Positions 18,309 through 26,347 of a stretch of DNA of 64,000 bases are shown here, one piece after another. The DNA lies in assembly GCF_900103225.1 (NCBI RefSeq), contig NZ_FNJH01000002.1, forward strand, positions 716,345 to 780,344, read 5' to 3'. This stretch comes from Pseudomonas congelans. GTDB lineage: Bacteria > Pseudomonadota > Gammaproteobacteria > Pseudomonadales > Pseudomonadaceae. The notes below the pieces were generated by a model. It was not told where the DNA came from, made no database searches, and was given only the letters and a program-made list of their open reading frames with translations. Numbering within the stretch: position 1 is the stretch's first letter; the number at the start of each line of letters is the position of its first letter. The position numbers and the translations under genes were made by a program.

Positions 18309-18339
18309 TCCGCGCCCGTCATCCATCAGGGAGTAATGT

Positions 18340-19212
18340 TTGAAGGCTCTGGCCGCACTGCTGCGACAGGCAACATTGGTCAAGACCTCGGTGGCCGCCC
18401 TACTGGTGGGGGCGATCGCCCTCGGCACCAGCGAGCTGTATCTGCTGATCCAGCCCAAGGGCCCGGGGGTCGTCGGCATCGTCTGGCAACCGGATAACGC
18501 AACGGTAGGCATAAGCGGCAACTGGGACAGGCTCGGCGCGAGGCAATTGCTCGTGCAGTGGACGGCGGTCGATGAGCAGTCGTTCATACCGGGCACCTCG
18601 ATGGCCAGTGTGCCGGTGTTGCCGGACTGGACACGGATCGGCAAGGAGCCGTGGGCGCAGGAGGTGATCCTCGGGCTGGCCGGGTACTTCAGCGAAACCC
18701 GCTCACGGGACAATATCGAGCAACTGGCGGTGCTTTCGGCGCAACTGGCCAAGGTGAAAACGCCGCTCAATGTTACTGGCTGGTACTTCCCCGCCGAGGT
18801 CGATCCCAGCTGGAGTCGTGCCAAGGAGTTACCCGCACTGCTGGCGAAGCTGCCCAGACCGTTATGGATCAGCGTCTACGATGGCGCCAACATCGGGCCC
18901 GACGCAACGGCGGACTGGCTGAAAACCTGGCTGCCGGACGATATCGGCGTGTTCTTTCAGGATGGCGTGGGCGTCTATGCGCGCACCGCTCCGGTTGCCC
19001 GGACCTACGCCGACGCCCTGCGCAAACGGCTGGGCAAGAATCGCGTGAGGATCATCGTCGAAGCCTTTCGCCCGCAGGTAGGCGGCGGCTTCCGCCCGGC
19101 AACGGCGGCCGAACTGAAACCGCAGATCGCAGCCTTCGATGGCTATCCGCTGTACCTGTTCGACGGTCCGCACTATGTGACACCCGACCTGATAGAGGCT
19201 CTGAGCAAGTAG
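18340..19212 (+). CDS. DUF4434-like putative glycoside hydrolase, membrane anchored
   Basis: A 290-residue protein with an N-terminal membrane anchor (about 15-37) and a periplasmic domain. Segments such as LGARQLLVQWTAVDEQSF, NVTGWYFPAEVD, LWISVYDGANIGPD, GVFFQDGVGV and RIIVEAFRP fit a TIM-barrel of the DUF4434 type, suspected to act on glycans. The start is TTG, with AGGGAG six bases upstream; the nearby ATG at 18336 is out of frame. It lies 31 bp after nfrA and is the last gene of the locus. E. coli nfrA-nfrB is followed by ybcH of similar size; whether this gene is its homologue must be tested. Possible role: trimming or release of the polysaccharide. Confidence 0.65.
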   Translation: MKALAALLRQATLVKTSVAALLVGAIALGTSELYLLIQPKGPGVVGIVWQPDNATVGISGNWDRLGARQLLVQWTAVDEQSFIPGTSMASVPVLPDWTRIGKEPWAQEVILGLAGYFSETRSRDNIEQLAVLSAQLAKVKTPLNVTGWYFPAEVDPSWSRAKELPALLAKLPRPLWISVYDGANIGPDATADWLKTWLPDDIGVFFQDGVGVYARTAPVARTYADALRKRLGKNRVRIIVEAFRPQVGGGFRPATAAELKPQIAAFDGYPLYLFDGPHYVTPDLIEALSK

Positions 19213-19293
19213 AAACAAGTGGCGCTGGACGAAATTCGCGCACGGGGCTACAAAGAGTCTTCGCACTGGATTTCGAGCCGCACGGAGTGGTCA

Positions 19294-20097
19294 ATGACGC
19301 CACGTCAGCATTGCCTGGCCTGCCTGCAACAGACACCGCCCTCGGTGTTTGAAGCTGCGTTATGGGTGTCGACCGAACATGACGCGCACTTCGCGTGGCA
19401 TGAGGTGATGAACGAAATGGATCAGTTGCAGCGCCAGATAAGCGCGGCGCTGCCTGTCCTGCCTGCGCCTGAACTTGCACAACCGCTGTTGCGACAACTC
19501 AACGCCCTGGGTTTTCAGCAGGATGACTGGAATCCTCCCAAACCCGATTCGGCCCTTTTGCACAAGATCGTGCAGCAACGTCGAGGCCAGCCACTGGGAC
19601 TGGCAATGATCGCGCTGGAGATCGCGCGGCGACTGGACATTGCGATGGAAGGCGTGAATTTTCCAGGTCACTTCCTGTTGCGCGTGCCAGGCGCCGATCA
19701 CCTGCTCGACCCCTGCAGCGGACGCAGGCTCTATCCCGCTGACTGCCGCGAGCTGTTGATCAGACAGTTTGGCCCGACCCTGCAACTGCGCGCCGAGCAC
19801 ATGACACGCGCCACCCCGATCAGCATGCTGCAGAGGTTGTCGCGCAACCTGCGGCACCTGCACCAGATCAACGATAATGTCCTCGCGGCGCTGAAGGACG
19901 CCGACCGCATCGTCGAACTGGGCCAGGCCACCAGCAGTGATCATCTGGCCCGCGCCAGTCTGTACCAGTTCCTTGAATGCCCGCAGGCCGAACGCTTCGA
20001 TCTGGAACGCGCGCTGTTGCTCAGTGAAGACCCACTGCAAAGACTCCAGCTTGCCGAGCGCCTGAGCCGTTTAGCGGTAAACCACCGCGTTCATTGA
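19294..20097 (+). CDS. SirB1-family transglutaminase-like/TPR protein
   Basis: A 267-residue protein with the SirB1 pattern: a transglutaminase-like core (about 85-150, including QQRRGQPLGLAMIALEIARRL and VNFPGHFLLRVPG) and a C-terminal helical, TPR-like part (LRHLHQINDNVLAALKDADR). Family members are conserved in proteobacteria with no agreed function. The frame is open from 19219, but the ATG at 19294 has GGAG seven bases before it and matches the family start. It lies 81 bp after the polysaccharide locus; being on the same strand it could receive read-through. Confidence 0.75.
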   Translation: MTPRQHCLACLQQTPPSVFEAALWVSTEHDAHFAWHEVMNEMDQLQRQISAALPVLPAPELAQPLLRQLNALGFQQDDWNPPKPDSALLHKIVQQRRGQPLGLAMIALEIARRLDIAMEGVNFPGHFLLRVPGADHLLDPCSGRRLYPADCRELLIRQFGPTLQLRAEHMTRATPISMLQRLSRNLRHLHQINDNVLAALKDADRIVELGQATSSDHLARASLYQFLECPQAERFDLERALLLSEDPLQRLQLAERLSRLAVNHRVH

Positions 20098-20243
20098 GCG
20101 CGCTGCTCATTCGCTGCGAATTGTTACCTGTCGGGTAATGCTGCATATCCTGTGCGGGGATTTTTCGGACGTCTGATGGCGGTTAACCTGCGCGCGTTAA
20201 ATCGACGTGGATTTGCAAGCTCCCTTGATCCTGCGTTTTGTTT

Positions 20244-20280
20244 GGCCGCCGTGCAGTTCTCTGTGCAGCGGCCTTTTTTA
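20244..20280 (+). terminator. Rho-independent terminator
   Basis: GGCCGC/GCGGCC outer stem with a partly paired inner stem, followed by TTTTTTATT. It lies 150 bp after the SirB1-like gene and would end that transcript. Confidence 0.75.
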
Positions 20281-20328
20281 TTACCCGCAGGTTTTGGCAC
20301 TCTTCGCGTTTATGCCATGCAGCGTGCC

Positions 20329-20886
20329 TCAACCCTTGGCATTCGGCGTTCTTTTCATCAGCCCCTTGTTTTCCATGTCCTTGATCTTGCGCATCTCGTA
20401 ACTGTCGCCCGAGTCGGCAAATGCCTGAAGGTTCTGCATGATATGGATGGTCTTGATGTAATCAGGCAATAGCGCCTTGGCGTATGGATCGCCGTTCAGC
20501 GCCTTCTCTTTCATTTCGATGATTCGGTTGGCAAAAAACTCCAGCGCGTTGATTTCCTTGCTGGGGTCGATCACTTTGCCTTTTTTGTCGAACTCGTCGC
20601 CTGCGCGACTCATCAACTCGGCGGTGTGATTATCAATCATGCCGAACTTGTACAGGATCATCCCCGCCCTGTTGAGATCCTTGGGGGTTATCTGTTCGGG
20701 ATTGAAGCCCTTGAACAGCGGCTTCATCTTGCGCTTCTCCATCGCCAGAGCATTGAGCGCGATCGAACTTTCGCCCACCTCCTGAAGCACCTGGGTTACC
20801 TGTGCCGCGGCCTTCTGGACCTTGACTCGTTCAGGAGGCGCCGCGACGTTTACCGGCGGAAAATCGCCCCATATTGATTTGGCCAT
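20329..20886 (-). CDS. Conserved hypothetical protein (185 residues)
   Basis: Not recognised. The 185-residue product is soluble, charged and largely helical, with no signal peptide, Cys cluster or known motif. It starts MAKSIWGDFPPVNVAAPP; the middle is Lys/Glu-rich (KRKMKPLFKGFNPEQITPKD) and the C-terminus has NRIIEMKEKALNGDPYAKA. GGAG stands six bases before the ATG. A 27-bp inverted repeat (GATATGAA/TTCATATC) lies immediately upstream of the SD and could be its operator. No partner gene is obvious. It is probably a real gene because of its start signals and amino-acid composition. Confidence 0.65.
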   Translation of the reverse strand: MAKSIWGDFPPVNVAAPPERVKVQKAAAQVTQVLQEVGESSIALNALAMEKRKMKPLFKGFNPEQITPKDLNRAGMILYKFGMIDNHTAELMSRAGDEFDKKGKVIDPSKEINALEFFANRIIEMKEKALNGDPYAKALLPDYIKTIHIMQNLQAFADSGDSYEMRKIKDMENKGLMKRTPNAKG

Positions 20887-20897
20887 GTGTCACTCCA

Positions 20898-20924
20898 GAT
20901 ATGAATGTGTTCGAACTTCATATC
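20898..20924. promoter_or_regulatory. Inverted repeat upstream of the 185-residue gene
   Basis: GATATGAA and TTCATATC are perfect inverted arms around an 11-base spacer (TGTGTTCGAAC). They sit just before the SD, where a bound repressor or an mRNA hairpin would block expression. Confidence 0.5.
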
Positions 20925-21098
20925 GGAGCCAGCGCGGCATGGTTGATAGGCGTGCAAAAATCCATACCCAACCTACTGGACCACAAGAATACTCTTACAT
21001 AACTCGGTGAAACTTCTCATACATAATCAAGCCGTCAGCTTGAACAGGCGCGCACGTTCAACCGATACCCACGGTCTTGCATCAACTCTAGAGGCTGG

Positions 21099-22010
21099 TT
21101 ATTCAACGTACTTCTGCAGGTTGGCCATCATTTCCTTCAACGCCTCGCTGGTGTCGGCAGGGTGCGCTGCATTGGCGAAATCACCAATCGCCTGCCAGTG
21201 CTCCGCAACGTCATCCGGGCTGAAACCTGTCTGCGGGTCGAAGCAGGCTCCCTGACTGCGCTGCCAACGGACCTTGCCGATCCAGCCGCCGCCCACTTCG
21301 AACAGGTCTCCACTGCTCTGGCATTGCTCGCTGCCCAGGTAAACCACCAGAGGGCTGACCAGTTCGGGCTTGAGCAGCTCGAAGACATTGGCAGGGATCA
21401 GGCCCTCGGTCATGCGTGTGCCGCCCGTTGGCGCTATGGCGTTGACCAAGATGTGATTCTTGCGACCCTCCAGCGCGAGGGTGCGGGTCAGCCCGTAAAG
21501 CCCCAGCTTGGCCGTCGCGTAATTGGACTGCCCGAAGTTGCCGTAGATGCCGGACGTCGATGACGTGAAGATCACCCGTCCATAATGCTGCTCGCGCAGA
21601 TAAGGCCAGGCGGCACGGGTGACTTTGTAGGCCCCCTCGACATGCACGCGGTAAACCAGGTCCCAGTCGGCGTCCTCCATTTTGGCGAAGGTCTTGTCAC
21701 GCAGGATGCCGGCGTTGTTGACCAGCACATCAATACGCCCGAACGCGTCAAGCGCATGCTGCACGATGCGGTGGCCCTCGGTCACCGAATCATGGCTGGC
21801 TATAGCAGTGCCACCTGCCGCGCAAATCTCCGCCACAACGCGATCGGCGGCAGACGCGCTGGCCCCTTCGCCATGCGCAGAAACACCCAGGTCGTTGACC
21901 ATCACGCGCGCGCCATGTTTCGCAAACAGCAGCGCATGAGCCCGACCCAGCCCACCACCAGCGCCGGTCACAATCACGACTTTATCGTCAAAACGCACTG
22001 ACTCGCTCAT
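21099..22010 (-). CDS. Short-chain dehydrogenase, multifunctional-enzyme-type 3-hydroxyacyl-CoA DH-like
   Basis: A 303-residue SDR. The Rossmann motif TGAGGGLGRAH is near residue 15, NNAG near 95, and a catalytic Ser (FTSSTSG) and Tyr-Lys (YATAK) follow near 145-165. The motif VNDLGVSAHGEG and the C-terminal extension (FEVGGGWIGKVRWQRSQG) are typical of the dehydrogenase part of peroxisomal multifunctional enzyme 2, which oxidises (3R)-hydroxyacyl-CoA. The ATG at 22010 has GGAG six bases before it and is preferred over an ATG at 22022. No hydratase gene lies adjacent, so the substrate is not settled. Confidence 0.8.
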   Translation of the reverse strand: MSESVRFDDKVVIVTGAGGGLGRAHALLFAKHGARVMVNDLGVSAHGEGASASAADRVVAEICAAGGTAIASHDSVTEGHRIVQHALDAFGRIDVLVNNAGILRDKTFAKMEDADWDLVYRVHVEGAYKVTRAAWPYLREQHYGRVIFTSSTSGIYGNFGQSNYATAKLGLYGLTRTLALEGRKNHILVNAIAPTGGTRMTEGLIPANVFELLKPELVSPLVVYLGSEQCQSSGDLFEVGGGWIGKVRWQRSQGACFDPQTGFSPDDVAEHWQAIGDFANAAHPADTSEALKEMMANLQKYVE

Positions 22011-22121
22011 CGCAGGCTCCATGCCTCAGGAATACGTTGCGATGAGTGTCGTCCACGCCCTGCATAGTCACAATCAACACGCGCTGTGCTGAATCATGCC
22101 CGATAAAGCAGCGCGATGTTT

Positions 22122-22574
22122 TCAGCCCAAGTGCTTGATGAACGCTTCCAGCCACGGCTCGGCGTCGGTTTCCGGAGTGACGCTTTCGCTTCCGTCCAGA
22201 CGCAACATGTCCTGTACTTCGGTAACACCTATTTCAGCGAACAGTTCGCGCATCTGCTCACCGCCTGCACAGAAGGTGTCGCCATAACTGGCATCGCCCA
22301 GTGCTATCACACCGCCGGGCAATCCGCGCAGTTCGCCTGGCAGCCGGTCACGCAGCGCTGAATAAAGAGGCATGAGGTTATCGGGCAACTCCCCCATGCC
22401 GGTAGTCGATGTCACAGCGAGTATCGCCTGAGGCTCGAAGGCGAGCAGATCAGGCAGCATGAGCCGCGGATTGACGAGGGTTTCATGGCCGGCGGCACGC
22501 AACAGTGCAGCGGCGTGTCTGGCAACTTCTTCGGCCGATCCGTAGACCGTTCCACACACAATGGCGACTTTCAT
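22122..22574 (-). CDS. Flavodoxin (MioC-like)
   Basis: A 150-residue flavodoxin. The FMN phosphate loop is near the N-terminus (CGTVYGSAEEVA), with isoalloxazine-binding segments at TSTTGMGELPDN and LGDASYGDTFCAGGE. It would carry single electrons in the cytoplasm; the partner enzyme is unknown. It lies 111 bp downstream of the SDR start on the same strand, with no clear shared operon. Confidence 0.85.
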   Translation of the reverse strand: MKVAIVCGTVYGSAEEVARHAAALLRAAGHETLVNPRLMLPDLLAFEPQAILAVTSTTGMGELPDNLMPLYSALRDRLPGELRGLPGGVIALGDASYGDTFCAGGEQMRELFAEIGVTEVQDMLRLDGSESVTPETDAEPWLEAFIKHLG

Positions 22575-22695
22575 GGTTATTCCTGCAGCAACTTAAAAAA
22601 GTGAAACATTATGCCTTAGAATGCCGTCTGAATTTTCTACGGACCATTCTGCCTTCGGTCTGCCCGAAGAAGCACAGCAGAGTTGAAACACTTAA

Positions 22696-22791
22696 ATGAA
22701 AAAATATGATGGATGGCCAGAACACTTTGCGGAATCAATGGTCTTTGTTCTCAATAACCGGTTAGACCGAGCCTCCGCCCATGCAACCTGA
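22696..22791 (+). CDS. Possible 31-residue ORF overlapping the PilZ-like gene start
   Basis: An ATG at 22696 opens 31 codons ending in TGA at 22789-22791, overlapping the first codons of the next gene by 11 bases. The composition looks protein-like (begins MKKYDGWPEHF). Its own SD is weak, as is that of the PilZ-like gene, so coupled translation is possible but unproven. Confidence 0.25.
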   Translation: MKKYDGWPEHFAESMVFVLNNRLDRASAHAT

Positions 22792-23386
22792 TTCTCTTCT
22801 CACCCAGGCTGAGCTGGATTTCATCCAGAGCATGCACCGCAATCCCCAGCTCAACGTACGTGACAGTACGCGCAGCCTGCTGGTCAATGGCGGCATCCAG
22901 ATTCAGGATCTGCTCACACGACTGGCCGCTCATGAGCAGGTCACGATCCATGCGCAGTTCGAGAATCAGCAGATGAATTTCCCTCTGCACCTGGTCGAGG
23001 ACGAATTCCACGCATTGCATCTGGAGCTCGGCGCGCCGAGTATTTTCGAGGAAGGCCCGAAGATCCGCCCATGGCGGCTTGTGCTTGAAGAGCCGATCCC
23101 TCTCGAAACCGAAAAGGGCGCACTGACGGCGCTCTGGGTTCACGAGCTGTCGTTCAAGGGCGTGCTGCTCGAGTACCGCAAGGAAGGCAAGCTGCCGAGA
23201 AACTTTTCCGCCTGGTTCAACCCGCCAGGGCAAGCGCCTATTCCAATGCGCGGCAAGCTGGAGCGAATGATCGGGCAAAACGTCGGTGCCTATCATTTCA
23301 GCAAACATGGCAAGGACGATGCGGAACGCTTGCGCCAGTACATCCTGCAAGAGCATCGTCGCAAACATCCATCCTTGCACAAGTAA
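22781..23386 (+). CDS. PilZ-like domain protein (possible c-di-GMP receptor)
   Basis: A 201-residue soluble protein. An N-terminal region of about 95 residues is followed by a probable PilZ barrel: arginines at 96 and 99 (IRPWR), then ELSFKG at 122-127 in place of the usual D/N-x-S-x-x-G, then FSAWFNPPGQAPIPMRGKLE and VGAYHFSKHGKDDAERLRQ, like the last strands and helix of PilZ. The Arg spacing and the Glu replacement mean c-di-GMP binding is uncertain. No strong SD precedes the ATG. It could alternatively be a YcgR-like protein with a degenerate site. Confidence 0.55.
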   Translation: MQPDSLLTQAELDFIQSMHRNPQLNVRDSTRSLLVNGGIQIQDLLTRLAAHEQVTIHAQFENQQMNFPLHLVEDEFHALHLELGAPSIFEEGPKIRPWRLVLEEPIPLETEKGALTALWVHELSFKGVLLEYRKEGKLPRNFSAWFNPPGQAPIPMRGKLERMIGQNVGAYHFSKHGKDDAERLRQYILQEHRRKHPSLHK

Positions 23387-23537
23387 CCCGCCTGCCCGGC
23401 AACGCTCTACCGGTCTCTCAGCGTTTCAGGAATAATCCTTGCTTGCTGTTCACGTGAAGCTGGCGCGATCCACCACCCCGGATCGCGGCATGTGACCTCC
23501 CTACCCGGGAATTTCACGCCTCTACCGGAGATATACA

Positions 23538-24104
23538 ATGTCTACCTCACCCGTCACCTTGATGGTTGCCCGCCGCGTGGCGCCGGGTCGCTACCATGAA
23601 ATGATGGCCTGGCTGCACGAAGGCGAACAGTTGGCCACGGACTTTCCGGGGTATCTGGGTTCCGGCGTACTGGCTCCTCCGCCCGGCGATGACGAATTTC
23701 AGATCATTTTCCGCTTTACCGATGAGCACACCATGCACGCCTGGGAGCATTCCGCCTCTCGACGCTCCTGGCTGGTGCGTGGCAGCGGTCTTTTCGCACA
23801 ACCCTCGGAGCATCGGGTCAGCGGCATTGACGGCTGGTTCGGCGCAATCGATCAGCGCCCGCCGCGCTGGAAACAGGCCGTCGCGATCTGGCTGGCGTTT
23901 TTCCCCGTGTCGCTGATCTTCAACTTTCTGTTGGGCCCGCTGCTCAATCATCTGGACCTGTTGCCGCGCATCATGGTCAGCACAGCGGTGCTCACCCCGC
24001 TGATGGTCTATCTGTTCATCCCGCTGTCCACGCGCCTGCTGGCGCCCTGGCTACAGAGCACGCCTGCACCGGCACGCCCGACGCAATCACCGTCCCCTCG
24101 CTAA
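23538..24104 (+). CDS. Antibiotic-biosynthesis-monooxygenase-like (ABM) domain membrane protein
   Basis: A 188-residue protein. Residues 5-100 match a ferredoxin-like ABM domain (VTLMVARRVAPGRYHEMMAWL, FPGYLGSGVLAPP, EFQIIFRFTDEHTMHAWEHS). The C-terminal third has two membrane helices (QAVAIWLAFFPVSLIFNFLLG and MVSTAVLTPLMVYLFIPLS). The fusion is common in proteobacteria, with no known substrate. GGAG lies eight bases before the ATG. The gene ends shortly before a stem-loop, so it is probably a single-gene unit. Confidence 0.75.
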   Translation: MSTSPVTLMVARRVAPGRYHEMMAWLHEGEQLATDFPGYLGSGVLAPPPGDDEFQIIFRFTDEHTMHAWEHSASRRSWLVRGSGLFAQPSEHRVSGIDGWFGAIDQRPPRWKQAVAIWLAFFPVSLIFNFLLGPLLNHLDLLPRIMVSTAVLTPLMVYLFIPLSTRLLAPWLQSTPAPARPTQSPSPR

Positions 24105-24112
24105 GCTCATAA

Positions 24113-24147
24113 AGACCTGTACACCCCCTGCCCTTCGGTACAGGTCT
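24113..24147. terminator. Stem-loop after the ABM-domain gene
   Basis: A perfect 10-bp stem AGACCTGTAC/GTACAGGTCT with a 15-base loop, and only two T residues after it. Confidence 0.5.
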
Positions 24148-24236
24148 TGGTCGCTGCCCGGCCCCGTTCATTTCCTCAGTATCCCCGTGCTCGGCGCATG
24201 CGAGCACTGCCTCGGCGAGTTTCATGATGCCCATGG

Positions 24237-24263
24237 TTGTACAAAAAAATTCTCTGGTATAAC
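24237..24263 (+). promoter_or_regulatory. Candidate promoter of the folM operon
   Basis: An extended -10 TGGTATAAC with TTGTAC upstream (15-base spacing). It lies 76 bp before folM. Confidence 0.4.
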
Positions 24264-24338
24264 TTTGCCTGTAAACCGGAAGAAACAATCGACCGTACAA
24301 TCCCCGTCCAATACGGATAACCGATACGTGAGCTGTCG

Positions 24339-25049
24339 ATGGCAATCTCTTCTGCACCGATTCTGATCACCGGCGCCAGCCAGCGCGTGGGCCTGCACTG
24401 CGCCTTGCGTCTGCTGGAACACGGTCAACGGGTGATCATCAGTTACCGCACCGAGCACGAAAGTGTGACGGAACTGCGCCAGGCTGGAGCAGTAGCCATC
24501 CACGGGGATTTTTCCTGTGAGGCCGGGATCATGGCCTTTGTCGAGCTATTGAAAGCCCAGACCTCGAGTCTGCGGGCCATTGTCCACAACGCTTCCGAGT
24601 GGCTGGCAGAAACACCGGGCGATGAAGCCGTGAACTTCAGCAGCATGTTCAATGTGCACATGCTGGCGCCGTACCTGATCAATCTGCATTGCGAGTCGTT
24701 GCTGACCGCCAGCGAGGTCGCTGACATTGTGCATATCAGCGATGACGTGACCCGCAAGGGCAGCAGCAAGCACATCGCCTATTGCGCAACCAAGGCCGGC
24801 CTGGAAAGCCTGACGCTGTCCTTCGCCGCCAGGTTCGCCCCGTTTGTCAAAGTCAACGGCATAGCACCGGCGCTGTTGATGTTTCAACCCAAGGATGATG
24901 CGGCTTACCGCGCCAACGCCCTGGCCAAGTCGGCCCTGGGCATAGAGCCTGGTGCAGAGGTGATTTACCAGAGCCTGCGTTATCTTCTGGACAGCACCTA
25001 TGTCACCGGCACAACACTGACCGTAAACGGCGGACGGCACGTCAAGTAA
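24339..25049 (+). CDS. folM: Dihydromonapterin/dihydrofolate reductase FolM
   Basis: A 236-residue SDR-family reductase that makes tetrahydromonapterin using NADPH and can also reduce dihydrofolate. ITGASQRVG (residues 9-17) is the cofactor loop, with NAS near 87, a catalytic YCATKAG, and a C-terminal TYVTGTTLTVNGGRH. In Pseudomonas the product is the cofactor of phenylalanine hydroxylase. The next genes folE and folX provide the earlier steps, and the gap of 21 bp supports an operon. A TGTAAA half-site at 24270 hints at, but does not establish, PhhR control. Confidence 0.92.
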   Translation: MAISSAPILITGASQRVGLHCALRLLEHGQRVIISYRTEHESVTELRQAGAVAIHGDFSCEAGIMAFVELLKAQTSSLRAIVHNASEWLAETPGDEAVNFSSMFNVHMLAPYLINLHCESLLTASEVADIVHISDDVTRKGSSKHIAYCATKAGLESLTLSFAARFAPFVKVNGIAPALLMFQPKDDAAYRANALAKSALGIEPGAEVIYQSLRYLLDSTYVTGTTLTVNGGRHVK

Positions 25050-25070
25050 GCCGCCCCGAGGATCATTCTG

Positions 25071-25634
25071 ATGAGTTCGTCCCTGCCCCAGAACTATCGA
25101 GACATTCTGCTTGGCCTTGGTGAAGATCCAGACCGCGAAGGTCTGCTGGACACCCCGAAACGCGCTTCCAAAGCCATGCAGTATCTGTGTCACGGCTACA
25201 CCCAGAGCGTCGAAGAGATCGTCAATGGCGCCCTGTTCGCCTCAGACAACGATGAAATGGTCATCGTCCAGAACATCGAGTTGTACTCGCTCTGCGAGCA
25301 CCACCTGCTGCCGTTCATAGGCAAGGCGCATGTGGCCTACATTCCGACCGGCAAGGTGTTGGGCCTGTCGAAGATCGCACGCATCGTCGACATGTTTGCC
25401 CGGCGTCTGCAGATTCAGGAAAATCTGACCAAGCAGATCGCCGATGCGATTCAGAAAGTCACCGGAGCCGCCGGTGTCGCCGTGGTCATCGAGGCCCAGC
25501 ACATGTGCATGATGATGCGCGGCGTCGAAAAGCAGAACTCGACCATGAACACGTCAGTGATGCTGGGCGCCTTCCGTGACTCGAGCACCACACGCATGGA
25601 GTTTCTGCAATTGATCGGACGGAGCAGACAATAA
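25071..25634 (+). CDS. folE: GTP cyclohydrolase I
   Basis: A 187-residue type I enzyme that converts GTP to dihydroneopterin triphosphate and formate. Zinc ligands are visible in [10 protein letters not shown] and in [23 protein letters not shown] and the C-terminal [12 protein letters not shown] are typical. It lies between folM and folX with a one-base overlap to folX. A genome may carry a second folE for general folate synthesis; this copy is probably devoted to monapterin. Confidence 0.95.
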   Translation: MSSSLPQNYRDILLGLGEDPDREGLLDTPKRASKAMQYLCHGYTQSVEEIVNGALFASDNDEMVIVQNIELYSLCEHHLLPFIGKAHVAYIPTGKVLGLSKIARIVDMFARRLQIQENLTKQIADAIQKVTGAAGVAVVIEAQHMCMMMRGVEKQNSTMNTSVMLGAFRDSSTTRMEFLQLIGRSRQ

Positions 25635-26005
25635 TGGCAAGACTCGAACCTGGCACCGCACGCATCCGGGTCAAGGACCTGCGTTTGCGCACGTTCATCG
25701 GCATCAACGAGGACGAAATCCTCAATAAACAGGACGTGCTGATCAACCTGACGATTCTCTACGCCGCCCAGGAAGCCGTTAGGGATAACGACATCGAGCA
25801 TGCACTCAACTATCGCACCATCACCAAGGCCATCATCCAGCATGTCGAGGGCAATCGCTTTGCCCTGCTGGAAAGACTGACCCAGGAAGTGCTGGATCTG
25901 GTGATGAGCCACGAGGCGGTGACCTACGCTGAAGTGGAAGTCGACAAGCCGCATGCCCTGCGCTTTGCCGAATCGGTGTCGATCACGCTCGCCGGTCAAC
26001 GCTGA
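25634..26005 (+). CDS. folX: Dihydroneopterin triphosphate 2'-epimerase
   Basis: A 123-residue FolB/FolX-family protein. [18 protein letters not shown] and the central [16 protein letters not shown] fit FolX, which epimerises dihydroneopterin triphosphate to the monapterin form. Presence with folM and folE supports this over dihydroneopterin aldolase (FolB). The start ATG shares its first base with the last base of the folE stop. Confidence 0.9.
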   Translation: MARLEPGTARIRVKDLRLRTFIGINEDEILNKQDVLINLTILYAAQEAVRDNDIEHALNYRTITKAIIQHVEGNRFALLERLTQEVLDLVMSHEAVTYAEVEVDKPHALRFAESVSITLAGQR

Positions 26006-26047
26006 AACTCTTATCATGACGTCAACCGTCTACTGAAAGAGCCCGTC

Positions 26048-26347
26048 ATGACCGAGCAAGAACGCCTCGAACTCGAAGCTGCATCCTTCCGCCGACTGGT
26101 CGCACATCTGGACAGCCGCAAGGATGTCCAGAACATCGACCTGATGAACCTGTCCGGTTTCTGCCGTAACTGCCTGTCCAAGTGGTACAAGGCCGCCGCT
26201 GACGAAAAGCACATCGACCTCAGCCTCGATGATGCACGTGAAGTGGTTTATGGCATGCCGTACAGCGAGTGGAAAGCCCGCTATCAGAAAGAAGCGAACG
26301 CCGAACAACAGGCGGCGTTCGTCAAGGAAACCAAACAACATGACTGA
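26048..26347 (+). CDS. DUF1244 family protein
   Basis: A 99-residue soluble protein with the DUF1244 signature GFCRNCLSKWYKAAADEKHID at about 37-57, containing two close Cys residues, and the motif GMPYSEWKARYQKEA. The function is unknown. It follows folX by 42 bp and overlaps the HopJ-family gene by eight bases, so all five genes from folM may be co-transcribed. Confidence 0.85.
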   Translation: MTEQERLELEAASFRRLVAHLDSRKDVQNIDLMNLSGFCRNCLSKWYKAAADEKHIDLSLDDAREVVYGMPYSEWKARYQKEANAEQQAAFVKETKQHD

